Source: Streptomyces sp. WAC 01529 (GTDB taxonomy: Bacteria > Actinomycetota > Actinomycetes > Streptomycetales > Streptomycetaceae). From it: a DNA stretch of 64,000 bases. The notes below the pieces were generated by a model. It did no database searches, had not been told where the DNA came from, and worked only from the letters and a program-made list of their open reading frames with translations. Location of the stretch: positions 7,281,001 through 7,345,000 of the forward strand of contig NZ_CP029617.1 of the NCBI RefSeq assembly GCF_003945545.1. Direction: 5' to 3'. The position numbers and the translations under genes were made by a program. This document shows, in pieces, positions 6,948 to 15,115 of the stretch (the stretch's first letter is position 1; every line of letters starts with the position of its first letter).

Positions 6948-9900
6948 TCAGTACTCCACCTTCTGCGACCTGCGGCGGATGACCGTCACCTCGTCGCGCT
7001 GGTTCCCCGTCGGGCCGAGGTAGTTGAACGCCCACGACAACTGCGCGTAGCCGCCGATGAGATGGGACGGCTTGAGGATCAGCCGGGTCAGTGAGTTGTG
7101 GATGCCGCCGCGCTTTCCGGTCGTCTCCGCCTTGGGGACGTTCACCGTGCGCTCCTGCGCGTGGTGCATGTAGACCGTGCCGGCCGGCATGCGGTGCGAG
7201 ACGATCGCGCGGGCCACCACGACGCCGTTGCGGTTGACCGCCTCGATCCAGTCGTTGTCCCGCACGCCGATCGCGTCCGCGTCCTGCGGCGCCATCCAGA
7301 TGCACTGGCCGCCGCGCGAGAGCGACAGCATGAAGAGGTTGTCCTGGTACTCGGAGTGGATCGACCACTTGTTGTGCGGCGTGAGGTAACGGACCGTCAC
7401 CTCCTTCTCGCCGTCCGGGCCGAGCCGTGGCTCGCCGAACAGGCGGTTCATGTCCAGCGGCGGCCGGTAGACGGGCATCGCCTCGCCGAGTTCGTGCATC
7501 CAGTCGTGGTCGATGAAGAAGTGCTGGCGCCCGGTGAGGGTGTGCCAGGGCTTGAGGTGCTCGGTGTTGAGCGTGAAGGCCGTGTAGCGGCGCCCGCCGG
7601 ACTCGCTGCCGCTCCACTCCGGCGAGGTGATCACCGGCACCGGCGCGGCCTGCGTGTCGGCGTACGTGATGCGCTTGCCCTCGTGCTCGGCTGCGAGGTG
7701 CGCCATCTCCTGGCCGGTGCGCGCCTCCAGGGTGTGGAAGCCCTGGGTGGCGAGGCGCCCGTTGGTCGTGCCGGACAGGGCCAGGATGGTGTTGGCCGCC
7801 TTCACGGCCGTGTTCAGGGCGGGGCGGCCGTCGGCGGGCCCGCCCACCACCACGCCGTTGCGCTCCTTCAGCTCCTTGACCTCACGGTCCGGGCGCAGCG
7901 CGATGCCCTTGGCGGGCAGCCCCAGCTGCTCCACCAGCGGTCCGAGCGCGGCGAACTTCGCGCCGATCGCGGTGTAGTCGCGCTCCACCACCGTCAGGTT
8001 CGGCATCGTCCTGCCGGGCACCGGCTCGCACTCGCCCTTGCGCCAGTCCAGGACGACCCCGCCGGGCTGCGCGGTCTCGCCCGGCGTGTCGTGCTGGAGG
8101 GCGGTGGCGACGATGTCCTTGCGTACGCCGAGGTGGTCCACGGCCAGCTCGCTCAGCTTCTCCGCGAGCACACGGAACGTGTCGAAGTCGGTGCGGGCCT
8201 GCCAGGGCGGGTCGACGGCGGGCGTGAAGGAGTGCACGTAGGGGTGCATGTCCGTGGTCGACAGATCGTGCTTCTCGTACCAGGTCGCGGCGGGCAGCAC
8301 GACGTCCGAGAGCAGCGTGGAGGAGGTCTGCCGGAAGTCGAGGGAGACGAGGAGGTCGAGCTTGCCCTCGGGGGCGTCGTCGCGCCAAGTAACGGTGGAG
8401 GGGCGCTCGTTCGGTGCCGCTTCCTCGGCGCGCAGCGAGGAGTGCGTGCCGAGCAGATGCTTCGTGAAGTACTCGGCGCCCTTGGCGGACGAACCGAGGA
8501 GGTTGGCGCGCCACAGGGTGAGCACGCGCGGCCAGTTCTCGGGGGCGTCCGGGTCCTCGCAGGCGAACTTGAGTGTGCCCGCCTTGAGTTCGTCGACGGC
8601 GTTGGCCACCGGATCGCCCGGCGCCTCCGAGAGGTCCAGGGGGTTGCGGTCGAACGTCGGATACGACGGCATCCAGCCGGTCCGCGCCGAAAGGGCCAGG
8701 CAGTCGGCGCCGGTCATGCCCGCGAAACGGCCCTCGCCCAGCGGCGAGGCGAGCACATCCGCGGCGAACCTGTCGTAGCGCCACTGGTCGGTGTTGAGGA
8801 ACCAGTAGGCGGCGCCGATCATCTGCCGCGGCGGCCTGCTCCAGTCGAGGCCGCCGGCCAGCGTCGCCCACCCGGTGACCGGGCGGCACTTCTCCTGCCC
8901 GACGTAGTGCGCCCAGCCGCCCCCGTTGCGTCCCTGGCAGCCCGTCAGCTGGAGCAGGGCGAGGAAGGAGCGGTAGATCGTCTCGGAGTGGAACCAGTGG
9001 TTGGTGCCCGCGCCCATCAGGATCATGCAGCGGCCCCGTGACTTCTCCGCCGTCGCGGCGAACTCCCGGGCGATCTTCACGCACTTGGCGGCGGGCACGG
9101 ACGTGTGCGCCTCCTGCCAGGCGGGTGTGCCGGGCTGTGAGGCGTCCTCGTACGAAGTGGGCCAGGAGCCGGGCAGCCCCTCGCGTCCGACGCCGTACTG
9201 CGCGAGGAGCAGGTCGAAGACAGTGGTGACCAGGGGCCCGTCCTGCCCGCCGAGCCGGGTGGCGGGAACCCCCCGGCGTACGACCTCTCCGCGGCCCTGG
9301 CCGTGCGGGCCGCCCTCGGTGTCGAAGCGGGGCAGCAGCACCTCCACACCCGCCGCCACCGGGGAGTCGTGCAGGCTCAGCAGCGGCTTGATGTCACCGA
9401 GGTCCAGATTCCATCTGCCCTTGCCGGAGTCGGTCCAGCGGAAGCCGAGCGAGCCGTTCGGCACGGCGGGCCTCCCGGTGTTCTCGTCGAGCACCGCCGT
9501 CTTCCAGTCGCCGCCCTCACCGTCCTCGCCCAGATCGGTGGCGCGCAGGAACTTCGCGGGTACGTACGCGCCGTCGCGCTCGGTCAGCGTCACCAGGAAG
9601 GGCAGATCGGTGAACTTGCGTACGTAGTCGGTGAAGAACTCCGTCGTGCGGTCGACGAAGAACTCCTTGAGGACGACATGCCCCATCGCGAAGGCGAGCG
9701 CGCCGTCCGTGCCGGGGTGCGGGTGCAGCCACTCGTCGGCGAACTTGGCGTTGTCGGCGTAGTCGGGCGCCACGACCACGACCTTCTGCCCGCGGTAGCG
9801 CGCCTCGGCCATCCAGTGCGCGTCCGGGGTCCGCGTCACCGGCACGTTCGAGCCCCACATCATCAGATACGCGGCGTCCCACCAGTCACCCGACTCCGGT

Positions 9901-10631
9901 ACGTCCGTCTGGTCGCCGAAGACCTGCGGGGAGGCGACGGGAAGGTCCGCGTACCAGTCGTAGAAGGAGAGCATCGGCGCGCCGATGAGCCCCATGAAAC
10001 GGGCGCCCGCCGCGTGCGACACCATCGACATCGCCGGGATGGGCGAGAAGCCCGCGACGCGGTCGGGACCGTATGTCTTGATCGTGTGGACGTGCGCGGC
10101 CGCGATGATCTCGACGGCCTCGTCCCAGGTCGCCCGCACCAACCCGCCCTTGCCGCGCGCCTGTTGGTACCTGCGGCGGCGCTCCGGGTCGGCCTGGATG
10201 TCCGCCCAGGCGAGCACCGGGTCCTGGAGGCGGGCCTTCGCCTCGCGGTACATCTCCACCAGAACGCCGCGCAGATACGGGTAGCGGACGCGCGTGGGGG
10301 AGTACGTGTACCAGGAGAACGCGGCGCCACGGGGGCAGCCGCGCGGCTCGTACTCGGGGCGGTCGGGGCCGACGCTCGGGTAGTCCGTCGCCTGCGTCTC
10401 CCACGTGATGATGCCGTCCTTGACGTACACCTTCCAGCGGCACGAGCCGGTGCAGTTCACGCCGTGCGTGGAGTTCACGACCTTGTCGTGGCTCCAGCGG
10501 TCCCGGTAGAAGGCGTCCGCGTCCCGGCCCCCGGTCAGCGCGACGCTGTGCAGGTCGGGGGCGGTGGTGCCGCGCCGGAAGAACTTCCCCGCCCGCAGCA
10601 GGGCCGCGGCGGGCTCGGTCGTCTCTGTCAC
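6948..10631 (-). CDS. narG: Nitrate reductase alpha subunit NarG (molybdenum)
   Basis: This 1,227-residue protein is the catalytic subunit, which reduces nitrate to nitrite at a bis-molybdopterin guanine dinucleotide molybdenum centre in the cytoplasm. The N-terminal [4Fe-4S] site uses His-x3-Cys-x3-Cys (HGVNCTGSC), with a later CPRG cysteine. The FYDWYADLP stretch holds the Asp that ligates molybdenum. No Tat signal is present, in line with the NarG class. It starts at GTG 10631 behind GGGAG. It is the first gene of narGHJI; the 230-bp region upstream is shared with a divergent gene and contains two palindromes. No nitrate transporter (NarK) is in view. Confidence 0.95.
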   Translation of the reverse strand: MTETTEPAAALLRAGKFFRRGTTAPDLHSVALTGGRDADAFYRDRWSHDKVVNSTHGVNCTGSCRWKVYVKDGIITWETQATDYPSVGPDRPEYEPRGCPRGAAFSWYTYSPTRVRYPYLRGVLVEMYREAKARLQDPVLAWADIQADPERRRRYQQARGKGGLVRATWDEAVEIIAAAHVHTIKTYGPDRVAGFSPIPAMSMVSHAAGARFMGLIGAPMLSFYDWYADLPVASPQVFGDQTDVPESGDWWDAAYLMMWGSNVPVTRTPDAHWMAEARYRGQKVVVVAPDYADNAKFADEWLHPHPGTDGALAFAMGHVVLKEFFVDRTTEFFTDYVRKFTDLPFLVTLTERDGAYVPAKFLRATDLGEDGEGGDWKTAVLDENTGRPAVPNGSLGFRWTDSGKGRWNLDLGDIKPLLSLHDSPVAAGVEVLLPRFDTEGGPHGQGRGEVVRRGVPATRLGGQDGPLVTTVFDLLLAQYGVGREGLPGSWPTSYEDASQPGTPAWQEAHTSVPAAKCVKIAREFAATAEKSRGRCMILMGAGTNHWFHSETIYRSFLALLQLTGCQGRNGGGWAHYVGQEKCRPVTGWATLAGGLDWSRPPRQMIGAAYWFLNTDQWRYDRFAADVLASPLGEGRFAGMTGADCLALSARTGWMPSYPTFDRNPLDLSEAPGDPVANAVDELKAGTLKFACEDPDAPENWPRVLTLWRANLLGSSAKGAEYFTKHLLGTHSSLRAEEAAPNERPSTVTWRDDAPEGKLDLLVSLDFRQTSSTLLSDVVLPAATWYEKHDLSTTDMHPYVHSFTPAVDPPWQARTDFDTFRVLAEKLSELAVDHLGVRKDIVATALQHDTPGETAQPGGVVLDWRKGECEPVPGRTMPNLTVVERDYTAIGAKFAALGPLVEQLGLPAKGIALRPDREVKELKERNGVVVGGPADGRPALNTAVKAANTILALSGTTNGRLATQGFHTLEARTGQEMAHLAAEHEGKRITYADTQAAPVPVITSPEWSGSESGGRRYTAFTLNTEHLKPWHTLTGRQHFFIDHDWMHELGEAMPVYRPPLDMNRLFGEPRLGPDGEKEVTVRYLTPHNKWSIHSEYQDNLFMLSLSRGGQCIWMAPQDADAIGVRDNDWIEAVNRNGVVVARAIVSHRMPAGTVYMHHAQERTVNVPKAETTGKRGGIHNSLTRLILKPSHLIGGYAQLSWAFNYLGPTGNQRDEVTVIRRRSQKVEY

Positions 10632-10640
10632 CGTGGAGCT

Positions 10641-10670
10641 CCCTAGGTCTGCCTTTCAACGAACCTAGGG
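10641..10670. promoter_or_regulatory. Inverted repeat upstream of narG
   Basis: CCCTAGGT (10641-10648) and ACCTAGGG (10663-10670) form a perfect 8-bp inverted repeat with a 14-bp spacer, 10 to 39 bases before the narG start. It could be an operator or a leader hairpin. The binding protein is unknown. Confidence 0.45.
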
Positions 10671-10744
10671 GGGTGGGGCGGGGGGCGCCTTTCGGTCGGC
10701 GCCGTATGGGTTGCGGGGGCCTCGCTGTGGCACCGCGGGGCGGC

Positions 10745-10761
10745 ATTACCTGTGACGTAAT
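10745..10761. promoter_or_regulatory. ATTAC-N7-GTAAT palindrome between narG and a divergent gene
   Basis: ATTACCTGTGACGTAAT is a 5-bp palindrome in a GC-rich intergenic region, about 115 bp from both start codons. The AT-rich arms make chance less likely. Two other TTAC-N6/7-GTAA sites occur in the window (30077 and 40868). It may control narGHJI, the membrane gene, or both. Confidence 0.45.
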
Positions 10762-10861
10762 CGACCGGGCGACGGGCGCTCGGCACAGTGGTGTCAACGG
10801 AAAACGGACCGGGGCCGCCGCCCCGGACCACCGCCCTTCCCCAGCCCGGAGGCAGCCCGCC

Positions 10862-11278
10862 ATGACGACCTACCAGCTCACCGCCCTCGCCCGCACCACC
10901 GACCCGACCACGATGCTGCGCCGCTTCCTGGGCCTGGACGCCGTCGTGACCGCCGGCAACGGCCTGGCTTACGCCGCCGCCTCCGGACCTCTCGGACGCT
11001 TCCTCGGCGTCGACTCGGGCCTGCTCTTCGGGCTCGGCGTCTTCCTCACCCTCTACGGCGCGGGCGTCGGCTACCTCGCCGCCCGCAAGAGCCCGCCGAC
11101 GCTCGGCGTGCGGGCGGTCATCGAGGGCAACGCCGCCTGGGCGGTGCTCAGCGTCGTCGCCCTCCTCGTCTGGCTCTCGCCGAGCACCGCGGGGGCCGTC
11201 TGGATCCCGATGCAGGCCCTTACCGTCGGCGGCTTCGCCGCGCTCCAGTACGCGGCGCTGCGGGGACTGCGGGGCTAG
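10862..11278 (+). CDS. Small integral membrane protein
   Basis: The 138-residue protein has four likely membrane helices (about residues 18-42, 50-72, 85-107 and 112-132) with short loops. It resembles the small four-helix integral membrane proteins often left as hypothetical in Streptomyces. ATG 10862 follows GGAGG at a good distance. It is divergent from narG and shares its upstream region. A role beside nitrate respiration is possible but nothing in the sequence shows it. Its TAG stop is part of the left end of a 193-bp palindromic element, so the last residues (Leu-Arg-Gly) directly abut the insertion. Confidence 0.8.
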   Translation: MTTYQLTALARTTDPTTMLRRFLGLDAVVTAGNGLAYAAASGPLGRFLGVDSGLLFGLGVFLTLYGAGVGYLAARKSPPTLGVRAVIEGNAAWAVLSVVALLVWLSPSTAGAVWIPMQALTVGGFAALQYAALRGLRG

Positions 11279-11467
11279 GGCCTGTCCGGCGGATCATGCC
11301 GCGGGACGCGGGGTGTGCCACCCCGATCTGCGGCGTTGTCGTCGGTTGTCAACGCTCCGCGTTGCCGCCCTCCTCCGCCTTGCATCTCGACGCACCACAC
11401 CCCGCTCACCCGCACCAAAGAGGTGGCCGCCACCAGAACGCGACCTGATCCGCCGGACAGGCCCTAG
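11275..11467. mobile_element. 193-bp palindromic repeat element with 22-bp ends
   Basis: The ends are a perfect 22-bp inverted repeat, 11275-11296 and 11446-11467, beginning CTAGGGCCTGTCCGGCGGAT. A second 10-bp inverted repeat lies inside (GCGGGGTGTG 11308-11317, CACACCCCGC 11396-11405). No protein is encoded, so it resembles a miniature inverted-repeat element. Both outer CTAG ends provide the TAG stops of the two convergent neighbours. A 42-bp element with the same ends lies at 32787-32828. Confidence 0.7.
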
Positions 11468-12303
11468 GCCATACGGGTCTGGAGGAACTTGACCGTCGCC
11501 GGGTCGGCCGGGAGCAGCGTCTCGATGGCCAGCTCGGCGACGGTCACGTCCATGGGCGTGTTGAACGTCGAGATCGACGAGATGAAGGACAGGACGTGCC
11601 CGTCGTGCTCGATCCGCAACGGCAGCGCGAAGTACGGCACGTCCGTCCCGGCGTCGAAGGCGTCCACCCCCGGGTCGTGAACCGGATACGCGGCCACCTC
11701 CTCGTACACCGCACGCAGGGCGTCCGAGCGCTGCAACGCGATCTGCCGCTCCATCTGGTGCAGCAGATGCCCGCGCCACTCGCGCAGATTGCGGATCTTC
11801 GGGGCGAGGCCCTGGGGGTGGAGGGTGAGCCGCATCGCGTTCAGGGGCCCCGAGGCGAGGTGCTCGGGGAGGCCGTCGAGGAGCATCGCGATGCCGCGGT
11901 TCGCCGCGATCACGTCGTACGCCGCGTCGACGACCAGCGCGGGATAGGGCTCGTAGCCGGTCAGTAGCTGTTCGAGGCCCTCGCGCAGCGTGCCCATCGA
12001 AGGGTGCTCCAGCGGGGTCTCCCTGAAGTGCGGGGCGTAACCCGCGGCCAGCAGCAGGGAGTTGCGCTCACGTACCGGCACGTCGAGGTGGTCGGCGAGG
12101 CGCAGCACCAGCTCCTCGCTCGGGCGGGCTCGGCCCGTCTCGATGAAGCTGATGTGCCGCGCGGACGAATCGGCGCGCAGGGCCAGCTCCAGCTGACTGA
12201 CCCGGCGCCGCTCGCGCCAGCCGCGCAGCAGCGGGCCCACGCCGGTCGCGTTCCCCTTGGCTTTTCCCTTTGAGTTTCCCTTGGCGGGCGCGGCGGTTGT
12301 CAT
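11464..12303 (-). CDS. XRE-family regulator with MmyB-like domain
   Basis: The 279-residue protein has a Lys/Gly-rich N-terminal tail (residues 8-20). A helix-turn-helix of the Cro/CI type follows (about 24-80, with the SQLELALRADSSARHISFIE core). The rest is a PAS-like ligand domain of the MmyB/MLTR type (about 105-275), including the YDVIAANRG and GHVLSF stretches. Such proteins are cytoplasmic repressors or activators, often of neighbouring oxidoreductase genes and possibly fatty-acid responsive. It starts divergently from the pterin dehydratase, about 80 bp away. Its TAG stop is in the right end of the palindromic element. Target genes are not known. Confidence 0.85.
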   Translation of the reverse strand: MTTAAPAKGNSKGKAKGNATGVGPLLRGWRERRRVSQLELALRADSSARHISFIETGRARPSEELVLRLADHLDVPVRERNSLLLAAGYAPHFRETPLEHPSMGTLREGLEQLLTGYEPYPALVVDAAYDVIAANRGIAMLLDGLPEHLASGPLNAMRLTLHPQGLAPKIRNLREWRGHLLHQMERQIALQRSDALRAVYEEVAAYPVHDPGVDAFDAGTDVPYFALPLRIEHDGHVLSFISSISTFNTPMDVTVAELAIETLLPADPATVKFLQTRMA

Positions 12304-12383
12304 ACGTAGACGGTAGTCGAAACGGGCTGTGGCAAGGTGAAGGTGATCCCCGTGGAGGATCCCCGTGGAAGGAGCGCGCCCCC

Positions 12384-12719
12384 ATGACCCCCGACCCTCG
12401 TGCCCCCGAGTCGCTGTCCCGTGAACCGCTCTCGCAGAAGGAGATCGAGGACCGCCTCGCCGAGCTGCCCGGCTGGGCGCTCGACGGCGACAAGCTCACC
12501 CGGACGTACCGGCTCGGTTCGCACTTCGCGGCCGCCGGTCTCGTCGTCCACATCGCGCGGACGCAGGACGAGCTGGACCATCACTCGGACCTGACCCTCG
12601 GCTACCGGACCGTGGCACTCTCCGTGCACACCCACAGCGCGGGCGGCGCGCTCACCGCCTTCGACTTCGAACTCGCGCGCAGGGTCGAGACGTTGGCTCC
12701 GGCGCACGGCGCGGAGTGA
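12384..12719 (+). CDS. 4a-hydroxytetrahydrobiopterin dehydratase (PCD/DCoH)
   Basis: The 111-residue protein matches pterin-4a-carbinolamine dehydratase, which removes water from 4a-hydroxytetrahydrobiopterin to recycle the pterin cofactor of aromatic amino acid hydroxylases. The active-site region HHSDLTLGY and the later THSAGGALT stretch are visible. ATG 12384 follows GGAAGGAG. The leader holds two copies of GGATCCCCGTGGA, one of them imperfect. No aromatic hydroxylase is nearby. The gene overlaps the next methyltransferase by four bases (GTGA), so the two are co-translated. A role in molybdopterin metabolism has been proposed for some PCD homologues; that cannot be judged here. Confidence 0.88.
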   Translation: MTPDPRAPESLSREPLSQKEIEDRLAELPGWALDGDKLTRTYRLGSHFAAAGLVVHIARTQDELDHHSDLTLGYRTVALSVHTHSAGGALTAFDFELARRVETLAPAHGAE

Positions 12720-13468
12720 GCGTCGGCATGCTGGACTACAGCAAGGAAGCCGACCGCTACGACGCCTCGCGCGGCGGCGAGCCCCGCGCTGCCGCCGCCG
12801 CGACCGCGATCCTCGGCCTCCTGCCCCCCGACGCCCGTACGCTCCTCGACGTCGCCTGCGGCACCGGCCTTGTCACCCGCCGCCTCGCCGCCCGTGACGG
12901 GCTGCGGGTGACGGGCGTGGACGCGGCACACCGCATGGTCCGGATGGCGGCGGACCGCCACCCGGGCGCCATCGTCCTCGGCGACAGCCGCCAACTGCCC
13001 TTTCCCGACGAGGCGTTCGACGCCGTAAGCACGATATGGCTGCTGCACCTGCTCTCCGGCCCCGAGGAGACGGCCTCGGTCATCTCCGAGTGCGCCCGGG
13101 TGCTGCGCCCCGGCGGCGTCTACGTCACCACCGTCGACAAGGCCTCCTCGCACGACGTGGGCAGCGACATCGACACCGTGCTCGCCCCGCGCCCGGTGCG
13201 GCCCGCGGTCGACCGCGCCGAGGCCGTCGAGGCGTACGCGGCCGAACACGGCCTCGCGCCGGCGGGCCGCGCCCGGTTCACCGGCCACGGCCAGGGCCGC
13301 TCGCCCCGCTCCACGGTCGACGACCTCCACCGGGGCTGGTTCACCCAGGTCCCGCCCGACAGTCCGCTGGCCGCGCGCCTCGCGGCCGGGCTCGCGACGC
13401 TCCCGGACCAGGACGTGCCGCGCCCCGATCCGCGGTTCAGCCTGCGCGCGTTCCGCAAGAGGCGCTGA
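12716..13468 (+). CDS. Class I SAM-dependent methyltransferase
   Basis: The 250-residue protein has the Rossmann-type SAM fold: motif I LLDVACGTGL (about residues 42-51), the acidic loop VTGVDAA, and the LPFPDEAFDAV stretch of motif IV. A post-motif LRPGGVYVTTVD strand follows. This is the UbiE/type 11 pattern, usually acting on small molecules. GTG 12716 overlaps the dehydratase stop; ATG 12728 four codons later is an alternative. The substrate is unknown. Coupling to the pterin dehydratase is seen in the sequence, a shared pathway is only inferred. Confidence 0.85.
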   Translation: MSVGMLDYSKEADRYDASRGGEPRAAAAATAILGLLPPDARTLLDVACGTGLVTRRLAARDGLRVTGVDAAHRMVRMAADRHPGAIVLGDSRQLPFPDEAFDAVSTIWLLHLLSGPEETASVISECARVLRPGGVYVTTVDKASSHDVGSDIDTVLAPRPVRPAVDRAEAVEAYAAEHGLAPAGRARFTGHGQGRSPRSTVDDLHRGWFTQVPPDSPLAARLAAGLATLPDQDVPRPDPRFSLRAFRKRR

Positions 13469-13578
13469 CACTCGCCCGCCTTTTGCCGTACCAGCAATAT
13501 GAGTGGTCGGAAACCGCGAAGAGGTAGCAGGCTGGTCCCTGTCCACGACAAGGGCAGGAACCGGAAGGCGGCACAGCG

Positions 13579-14553
13579 ATGGGGCAGCACCAGGCACACG
13601 GGCAGGGACACGGCCACGCGGACGGGAAGGGGGGCCACGGTCACACTCACGGTCATGGCCACGGTCATGGCCACGGCCACGGACACGGTCATGGCCACGA
13701 CGGCGAGGACCTGGACTGGGCCGCCATGGGAACCATGCTGGAGCGCTACGCGGAGATCGCCGCGCCCATGTACGGCGAGGTGGCCGCCTGGCTGCGCAAC
13801 TGGGTCCCCGAGCCCGGCGTCGTCGTCGACGTCGGCAGCGGCCCTGGCGCCGTCTCCTTCCTGCTGTCCGAGGCCTTCCCCAAGGCGCGGATCGTCGCGG
13901 CGGATCCCGAGGAACCCCTCCTGGAGCGGGCTCGCGACCGCGCCGCCCGCGAGGGCCTGACCGACCGCTTCGAGACGGTGCGCGCGGCGCTGCCGGACGC
14001 CATCGACGACGTGCCGACCGCCGACCTCCTGTGGCTGTGCAGGTCCCTGCACCACGTCGGTGACCAGAGCGCCGCGCTCAGCGCCCTCGCCGAGCGCCTC
14101 GCACCCGGCGGCGCGATCGCCCTCCTGGAGGGCGGCCTGGGCGCCCGCTACCTGCCGCGCGACATCGGCTTCGGCCGCCCCGGGCTGCTCTCCCGCCTCG
14201 AAGCCTCCGACGAGGAGTGGTTCAACGGGATGCGGGACAGCCTGCCGGGCTCCAAGGCCGCACCGGAGGACTGGCCGGGCCTCCTCACCGGCGCGGGCCT
14301 GCGCCACGTCGGCACGCGCAGCTTCCTCCTCGACCTGCCGGCCCCGCTCTCCGACACGGCCCGCGCCCACGTGATCGAGGAGTTCACGCGCCGCCGCGAG
14401 ATGCACGAGGACCGCTTCGCCCCCGACGACCTCACCACGTTCGACCGCCTCCTGGACAAGGAGAACCCCCAGAGCCTGCACCACCGCCCCGACCTGTTCG
14501 TGCTGTCGGCACAGACGGTGCATGTGGCGGTCAAGGAACCGGCGGGGGAGTAG
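13579..14553 (+). CDS. SAM-dependent methyltransferase with His-Gly-rich N-terminus
   Basis: The 324-residue protein starts with about 40 residues of His, Gly, Asp and Lys, including a run of alternating His-Gly (about residues 19-40) encoded by hexamer repeats. A class I methyltransferase domain follows: motif I VVVDVGSGPGAV (about 75-86), the VAADPEE acidic loop, then LLWLCRSLHHVGD and LAPGGAIALLEG. The His tail looks able to bind Ni, Zn or Co, but this is inferred. ATG 13579 is the first start in frame and comes 110 bp after the previous gene. Substrate unknown. The preceding methyltransferase is only distantly similar, so recent duplication is unlikely. Confidence 0.85.
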   Translation: MGQHQAHGQGHGHADGKGGHGHTHGHGHGHGHGHGHGHGHDGEDLDWAAMGTMLERYAEIAAPMYGEVAAWLRNWVPEPGVVVDVGSGPGAVSFLLSEAFPKARIVAADPEEPLLERARDRAAREGLTDRFETVRAALPDAIDDVPTADLLWLCRSLHHVGDQSAALSALAERLAPGGAIALLEGGLGARYLPRDIGFGRPGLLSRLEASDEEWFNGMRDSLPGSKAAPEDWPGLLTGAGLRHVGTRSFLLDLPAPLSDTARAHVIEEFTRRREMHEDRFAPDDLTTFDRLLDKENPQSLHHRPDLFVLSAQTVHVAVKEPAGE

Positions 14554-14662
14554 GGGCCGGCACGTATCTGCCGAACACCGGTCACCGGCCCGCCTGTTGA
14601 CGCTACCTTTCAGACATCGGTGGCGCGGGGCAGGGCCGGAGGGCCGGAATGGGGAGCTGTGC

Positions 14663-15115
14663 GTGAGTGAGCTGATCCGCTGGGAGTCCGATCAGGGTCC
14701 CGTGGTGGTCGAGGTGGATTCCAGGGATCCGGGGTTCCGGTCGGTGTCGCGGCGGGGCGAGGCCGGGGAGGTCCATGAGGTCGAGGGGCGGTTCGAGGCG
14801 GCGCTCGGGCATGTGCGCGGGGCCGCGCTGTCCGCGCTGCGGACCTTTCGGGAACGGGCGCTCGACCCCGACGCGATCGAGCTGGAGTTCGGCGTCAAGC
14901 TCACCGTCGCCGCCGGGGCCGTCATCGCCAAGACGGCGACCGAGGGGCATCTGACGGTCCGCCTCAGGTGGTCGCGCGGTGCCGCGTCGGAGGGTGCGCC
15001 GGAGGCGGGGGCGGCGGTCCCCTCGCAGGGGCGGCAGGACGCGGAGCATGGGGTGCGGCAGGACGCCGGACCGGGCGTGCGGCAACACGTACGGCAGGAC
15101 CCGCAAGGCGAATAA
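14663..15115 (+). CDS. Trypsin-co-occurring domain 1 (CU044_2847-type) protein
   Basis: The 150-residue protein has the short beta-rich core of the family found beside trypsin-like proteins in actinobacterial conflict systems. Recognisable parts are an N-terminal ELIRWESDQGPVVVEVD strand pair, a helix, and the DAIELEFGVKLTVAAGAVIAK segment (about residues 75-95), which is the family's most conserved part. A Gln/Arg/Gly-rich tail with GVRQD repeats follows and is probably unstructured. GTG 14663 is set by GGGGAG at 14651-14656. Its TAA shares one base with the next ATG (TAATG), so it is the first gene of a coupled four-gene set. A regulatory or partner role to the protease is inferred. Confidence 0.8.
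   Translation: MSELIRWESDQGPVVVEVDSRDPGFRSVSRRGEAGEVHEVEGRFEAALGHVRGAALSALRTFRERALDPDAIELEFGVKLTVAAGAVIAKTATEGHLTVRLRWSRGAASEGAPEAGAAVPSQGRQDAEHGVRQDAGPGVRQHVRQDPQGE

Noticed and set aside
12716..14553. Recent tandem duplication of the two methyltransferases
   Set aside because: They share only the general SAM motifs, differ in length and flanking sequence, and one has the His tail.
14597..14625. Vegetative promoter for the conflict system at TTGACG (14597-14602)
   Set aside because: No acceptable -10 hexamer lies 16-19 bp downstream; the hexamer alone is not enough.
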